A stretch of DNA of 64,000 nucleotides, from contig NC_088299.1 of NCBI RefSeq assembly GCF_032854445.1, forward strand, positions 8,673,608-8,737,607, given 5' to 3'. This document shows, piece after piece, positions 60,201 to 64,000 of the stretch; positions within the stretch are counted from its first letter, which is position 1, and the number at the start of each line of letters is the position of its first letter. Both the position numbers and the translations under genes were made by a program. The notes below the pieces were generated by a model, which did no database searches, was not told the origin of the DNA, and was given only the letters and a program-made list of their open reading frames with translations. The DNA comes from Liolophura sinensis. Its lineage: Eukaryota > Mollusca > Polyplacophora > Chitonida > Chitonidae.

Positions 60201-63200
60201 TACAATCCCTCATAAGACTCAACTGAAAAGTACAGCTTGTGCTGCATGTACGTTTTTGTATGTTTGATTGGTTGATTCGGGTTTAAAGGTCAAATGCTTT
60301 AAATCGCTGATTCAGACGGTTGTAGGCTCGCTACAACTGTCAAGCCGTGTATAAGCCATTTATGTCAGGAGTTCGAAACCAGCTCTTGGTGATCCAACTA
60401 CGGAAGGCGACTTGTCAGGTACCTGCATGAATGAAAACCGGTACATGATATACTGACGATAAAGCAGTAAACATGTTATACATGTTCTTGTCAGCTGCAA
60501 TGTTACCGAAATAGCCTATATATACATACCGATATACCACATAATTGTTCATTCTTCACAGGGATTCGTGGAAATGGAGGGCGAATGGGTGAAGAAGTAT
60601 GGACGTGTGTACGGGTGAGTTACTAATTCAATGGGGTTTTTTTTTTGGGTCGCAGATAAGACCTGACGCTGCAACATTATACTGTGTCCTGCTCATGCTG
60701 GCTTCCACTACAGTCGTACGCGCGAAGGTCTGACAGCAACCTGTTGATTGTCGTGGGTTTCCTCCCACCACAATGTTGATCGCCGACATATGAATGAAAT
60801 ATTCTTGAGTACGGCGTAACACACCAACCAGATAAACAAATAAAAAATATTAAATTTTCCTCATTTTTCCTCAAAAAAATTTACTCACTCACTTATTTGT
60901 TCACTCGGTTATTTCGGTTCATCGATGTAGATTTACTAGCTATTTGAGTCAAATGCATTTGAAATCTGATTTCTCGAATCCTTTCACAGGATATTTGAAG
61001 GCCGTAATCCGATATTGATTGTTGGGGATCTTGACATGTTGAAAGACATCATGGTTAAACACTTTCACAGCTTCACCAATAGATCGGGTAGGTTGTGCGC
61101 TTAATCCATTCTGAGTAAAATTATGATGAAGTATGCACGTTTTGATATTTTGAGCAACATATATCTATGTGTGTGTTAATGCATATGTGTTCAGAGTCGG
61201 CTCTGATTGGCTGGAATTAGAGATAGAGGTCTCAGGTTAGGGCTGGTGTCTAACTAGTGTCTGTATTCCAGTTTTTTTTGCCAGTGCATGCGGGACCTTT
61301 CTCGCTAAAACTAAATTCGAAATAAGCCTTGATGTTGTCTATGATTAATTCCTGCCTTTTGATGACGATTTGTGGTTAAACTGCATGGTAACGTATAACT
61401 CATGAATTACAGTAGAATAATGGTCAATGAATAGATCCAACACATCCGATGTCCCGGCCACCCCTTCCCGTGACAGCGTTACTTTACATTCCATTCCCGG
61501 TGAAAGCACGTGATGTGACGTCACAGAGAGATTGAACATTTGTAACCAATGTGTGGGACATCCGGTTGACCTATTTGCAACAATACTGCCAACGATTGGT
61601 CATTGATTGGTTAATTGCGTGTTCTTGATTGATGGGTCGGAAAGCTCTATTCGGCTTGGACCCGAGTCAACAATCCTCGAGAAAAGCGTTTCCATTAACG
61701 GTATCAAAGGAAAGTTGAAAGGAAATACGTTATATATGTTAGCAATAACTAAATGGAGTATACATTTTCTGGGACTCGGGTACTAGCTGGATTGACCAGT
61801 GATTTGTTGCATTCTTTTTTAAAATACATGTGTAATGAAGAGTTGACCCGGAACGTCTATTTTGGTTGACGGCTGTTATACGAACGTTTCTGTTGGCTAG
61901 ATTGAACGAACGTCGGAGTGCGCAAATGGCCACGCGAGTGTCGTCAACCGCTTTTTATCACCAGGGTCCCATAAGCAGTAAGAGATTGAGACCGAACCAG
62001 TTTGCTTACAAATCTCCCTTGCAAAATTTCGGAAATGAACAATGACTACACAGCTTGGACCTGATACATTCTGTGCGAGGGAGTAGGTTCCCCATTGGTG
62101 TATAGAACCTTCATGTTTATTCTATAAGTTGCAAGTCCAATCGATCCAATAATATGTTGCTGGTAACTATATGGCTTTTTGTACCAAAACAAATCACACA
62201 CACCTTATTTCAGCCTTCCTGTGAAACTGGCAAACCCCTATAATGCATAGCAACTAGGTTTCAGCTATGAGACTTTTGCTTTTGATGTTGTTTTTTTTTT
62301 CTTTTTGCATGCCAGAAGTATCAATGTATTCTATTCACTCAAAAGTCTGTTGTCTGAGAGTGTATTCTGTTGTTATAGCACAATAATCAGTCATATTCAG
62401 CACAATATCCGGTTAGTCTAATAGAATCTTGATTTATTTGATTTTATTTGATTGGTATTTTACGCCGTTCTCAAGAATATTTCACGTATACGACGGCGGC
62501 CAGCATTATGGTGGGTGGAAACCGGGCACAACCGGGGGGAAATCCACGACCATTCGCAGGTTGCTGTCAGACCTTCCCACGTACGGCCGAATAGAATCTT
62601 TATGCTGAATTAACAGAATATGTGTGTTACCTTTAACCGAACAATCTGCTGCAATAACAGAATACATTCTAACATCACTCAAACAACAGACTTTCTGTTA
62701 AAGATTCATTTTTTGAGGGAAAGCATTTACATTTGTTCCACTTAAACACAGAATTTGGGCCTACTTTTGTGATATGTACTCATGCTATATGCATATTTAC
62801 GAACGCATTTTGAAAGATTTTACCAACAGATCCGGATTCCTGATAACACCCTCAACACAAGCAGACAAAACACGCTTTACATGTCTATGGCAAATGTCAA
62901 TCATCGCTAAACCGCAGACCATTAACTGGGTCACAGTTATGAGGGTTATGCTACGGAGCCGTAAAATGGAATGGCGGTTTTGTTTTCCTTTTTTAACTGT
63001 GCGTTTTGTATTAGTTCCACTTTTGGTATTAAAAGTGTTTGGTATTTAGCTATTGGTATTAAATGTGACATGGCCTAAATCATCAAATTCACCGAAATAA
63101 ACCATTCGAACACTTTCGTTTGGCTCTAACATTTGAAACGATACTAAATACTTTACCTTAAAAAAAAAACCATATGCTCTCATGTGTCGCACGTTTTAAA

Positions 63201-63400
63201 ACTGTAAAAGTAAAAAGTGTTGCAAAACTTTTTGAATCGAGATACATCACACTGTTTCTCTCGATCGGTTTCAGGATTTTGGCATGCGCAGTCACGACGT
63301 TCCGCCCGTCACGCAGTTCCTAACCATCATTGCTGATGATGACTGGAAACATAACCGGAATTCTCTGACGCCAGCCTTCACTTCCGGAAAACTAAAAAAG
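57294..63400 (+). CDS. Cytochrome P450, CYP3 clan (5' part; continues beyond the window)
   Basis: P450s of this clan are ER-anchored haem mono-oxygenases acting on steroids and xenobiotics (family knowledge). Five coding exons: 57294-57367, 58097-58193, 60562-60614, 60990-61087, 63275-63400. Exon 1 encodes an N-terminal membrane anchor (VWVLIVLALCFLYYMY). Exon 2 gives YSTANFGVFNTMGVPGPKP with the proline-rich hinge, then TVLMGNLREIVKKG. Exons 3-4 give KKYGRVYG, then NPILIVGDLDMLKDIM and HSFTNRS. Exon 5 gives IIADDDWKHNRNSLTPAF and TSGKLKK, the helix C region with its Trp. The I helix, ExxR and haem-Cys loop would lie past the window. Phases agree except at exon 4 to 5, where one surplus base must be removed. 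This could be GGG at 61086-61088 or TTTT at 63277-63280. A TATA-like GTATATAG lies near 57216. Clan assignment is firm, the exact CYP family is not. Confidence 0.9.
57945..58075 (+). repeat. SINE-A head, truncated, next to P450 exon 2
   Basis: A tRNA-like head with AATGACCCCGGAGCTTCTCG, box-B GTGAGTTCAAGTCCAGCTC, then ATGCTGACTTCCTCTGCTTG. The body and tail are gone. It ends about 20 bases before the P450 exon 2 acceptor (AG at 58095-58096). Confidence 0.82.
58640..60197 (+). mobile_element. Mariner/Tc1-superfamily transposon (decayed) in P450 intron 2
   Basis: Terminal inverted repeats share CATAAAAAATGGGCCGTACT or TATAAAAAATGGGCCGTACT (58651-58675 and the complement near 60165-60190), flanked by TA-rich sequence. 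Transposase pieces: an HTH region NVIRELERTGSLERKSGSGR, a linker around SVRNMTKELGLKSYKR, then VKKIG-TDEKDFA with one catalytic Asp, MVSGGV, KTKVNSENYM, the late EEVTPSFITKDEWPPQ, and a C-terminal FSERK-VYEGRTEKFT. The stretch that should hold the second catalytic Asp (a QDGAPSHTS-like motif in relatives) is missing between about 59675 and 59690, a probable internal deletion. Several stops and frame changes occur. It is dead. Confidence 0.85.
60283..60420 (+). repeat. tRNA-like SINE fragment
   Basis: TTCAGACGGTTGTAGGCTCG followed by AGGAGTTCGAAACCAGCTCT gives an A-box/B-box-like arrangement. It resembles the minus-strand head at 34262-34465. It lies in P450 intron 2. Confidence 0.4.
60690..60855 (+). 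repeat. SINE-A 3' two-thirds
   Basis: GCTCATGCTGGCTTCCACTA, GTCGTGGGTTTCCTCCCACC, AATATTCTTGAGTACGGCGT, then ACCAGATAAACAAATAAAAA. The first part of the head is lost. It lies in P450 intron 3. Confidence 0.85.
62430..62592 (-). repeat. SINE-A tail and body
   Basis: TTTATTTGATTGGTATTTTA, CGGCGGCCAGCATTATGGTG, then CCTTCCCACGTACGGCCG. The tRNA-like head is missing. Sequence is very close to consensus, so it is a young copy. It lies in P450 intron 4. Confidence 0.88.
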
Positions 63401-63685
63401 GTCTGTGGTGTATATCATTCTCTTTAAAGGGGCAAAACAAAGCAAGCAGAGAAAAAAAAAACAACAAAAAAAAGCGTATTTATACATATGCGTATTTTGG
63501 GATTGAGTAAAATTCTAATGTTTGAATTCTACTTCGGGCTTTTTGGACCAGTCTGGCGTTTTGATACAACACAAACACTACTTTTACCAATATAATACAT
63601 GTTGGAATATGAGTACCATGAGTAGTCACCCCGCTAGTAAACGCCATAAGAATATCACCCAAAGGTATAAACTTAAAATACAACA

Positions 63686-63935
63686 GAGGCCTTTGTGGCC
63701 GAGGAGGTTAGCACACCAGCACGGTGCAATGACCCAGAAGCCAACGAGCAACGCAGTCGCGATGAGTTCATGTCCAGCTCATGCTGTCTTCCTCTCCGGC
63801 CGTACGTGGGAAGCCTCCCATGGGCTTCCCCTAGGCTCTGCCCGGTTTCCTCCCACCATAATGGTGACCGCCCTCGTATAAGTGACATATTCTTGAGTAC
63901 GGCGTAAAGCACCAATCAAATAAGTAAACAAATAA
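63686..63935 (+). repeat. SINE-A copy, full length
   Basis: The head GAGGCCTTTGTGGCCGAGGA, GGTTAGCACACCAGC, box B GATGAGTTCATGTCCAGCTC, body CCGGTTTCCTCCCACCATAA and tail AGTACGGCGTAAAGCACCAA with an A-rich end are all present. It lies in P450 intron 5. This is the most complete SINE-A in the window. Confidence 0.92.
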
Positions 63936-64000
63936 AAATGCAATAACTAGTTTCACATCACTGGCATGCTACATTAGGTGTATGACACAAAGCAAAAGAT

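Overview
The window is animal genomic DNA. Genes are split by short-to-medium GT..AG introns, the sequence is AT-rich, and tRNA-derived SINEs and Tc1/mariner elements are dense. The SINE type (a tRNA-like head and a tail ending in a short TTTATTTATTTGATTGG-like repeat), together with the protein sequences, suggests a marine lophotrochozoan, most likely a mollusc. That assignment is inference. No bacterial, viral or CRISPR features were seen.

Four protein-coding genes can be rebuilt exon by exon. (1) KATNB1, the katanin p80 WD40 subunit, runs on the minus strand from the start codon at 29163 to the stop at 5427. It has 19 coding exons and about 719 codons. (2) A homologue of human C8orf82 (UPF0598 family) runs on the plus strand from 29544 to 32028 in three exons, head-to-head with KATNB1 across a 380-bp shared promoter. 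(3) AKTIP/FTS, an inactive E2-ubiquitin-conjugating-like protein of the FTS-Hook-FHIP complex, runs on the minus strand from 49521 to 39875 in nine exons. (4) The first five coding exons of a CYP3-clan cytochrome P450 run on the plus strand from 57294 to 63400, and the gene continues past the window. KATNB1 and AKTIP both act on the microtubule/dynein system, but nothing shows that they are co-regulated.

Region by region: 1-5333 is non-coding sequence downstream of KATNB1. 5334-29163 is KATNB1, with a 7-kb intron 12 and introns holding SINEs, a pair of MITE-like elements and two large minisatellites with 44-45-bp units. 29164-29543 is the bidirectional promoter, and 29544-32110 the UPF0598 gene. 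32111-39782 is SINE-rich spacer between two convergent genes. 39783-49521 is AKTIP. 49522-57293 is a long head-to-head spacer with a palindromic AT-rich repeat, a Tc1-type transposon and TA microsatellites. 57294-64000 is the P450, whose intron 2 holds a decayed mariner-type element and whose introns 1, 3, 4 and 5 hold SINEs.

Two results deserve most attention. First, three of the four genes show a one-base frame conflict that is explained each time by one extra base in a short homopolymer (KATNB1 exon 18, AKTIP exon 7, P450 exon 4/5 junction). This looks like systematic indel error in the assembly rather than three broken genes. Second, KATNB1 carries a recent partial tandem duplication of exon 8 with its donor site. 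It also carries three relatives of one dispersed element, two expanded into minisatellites and one with a single unit, which appear to capture birth and expansion of a tandem array. I found no convincing new multi-gene system.
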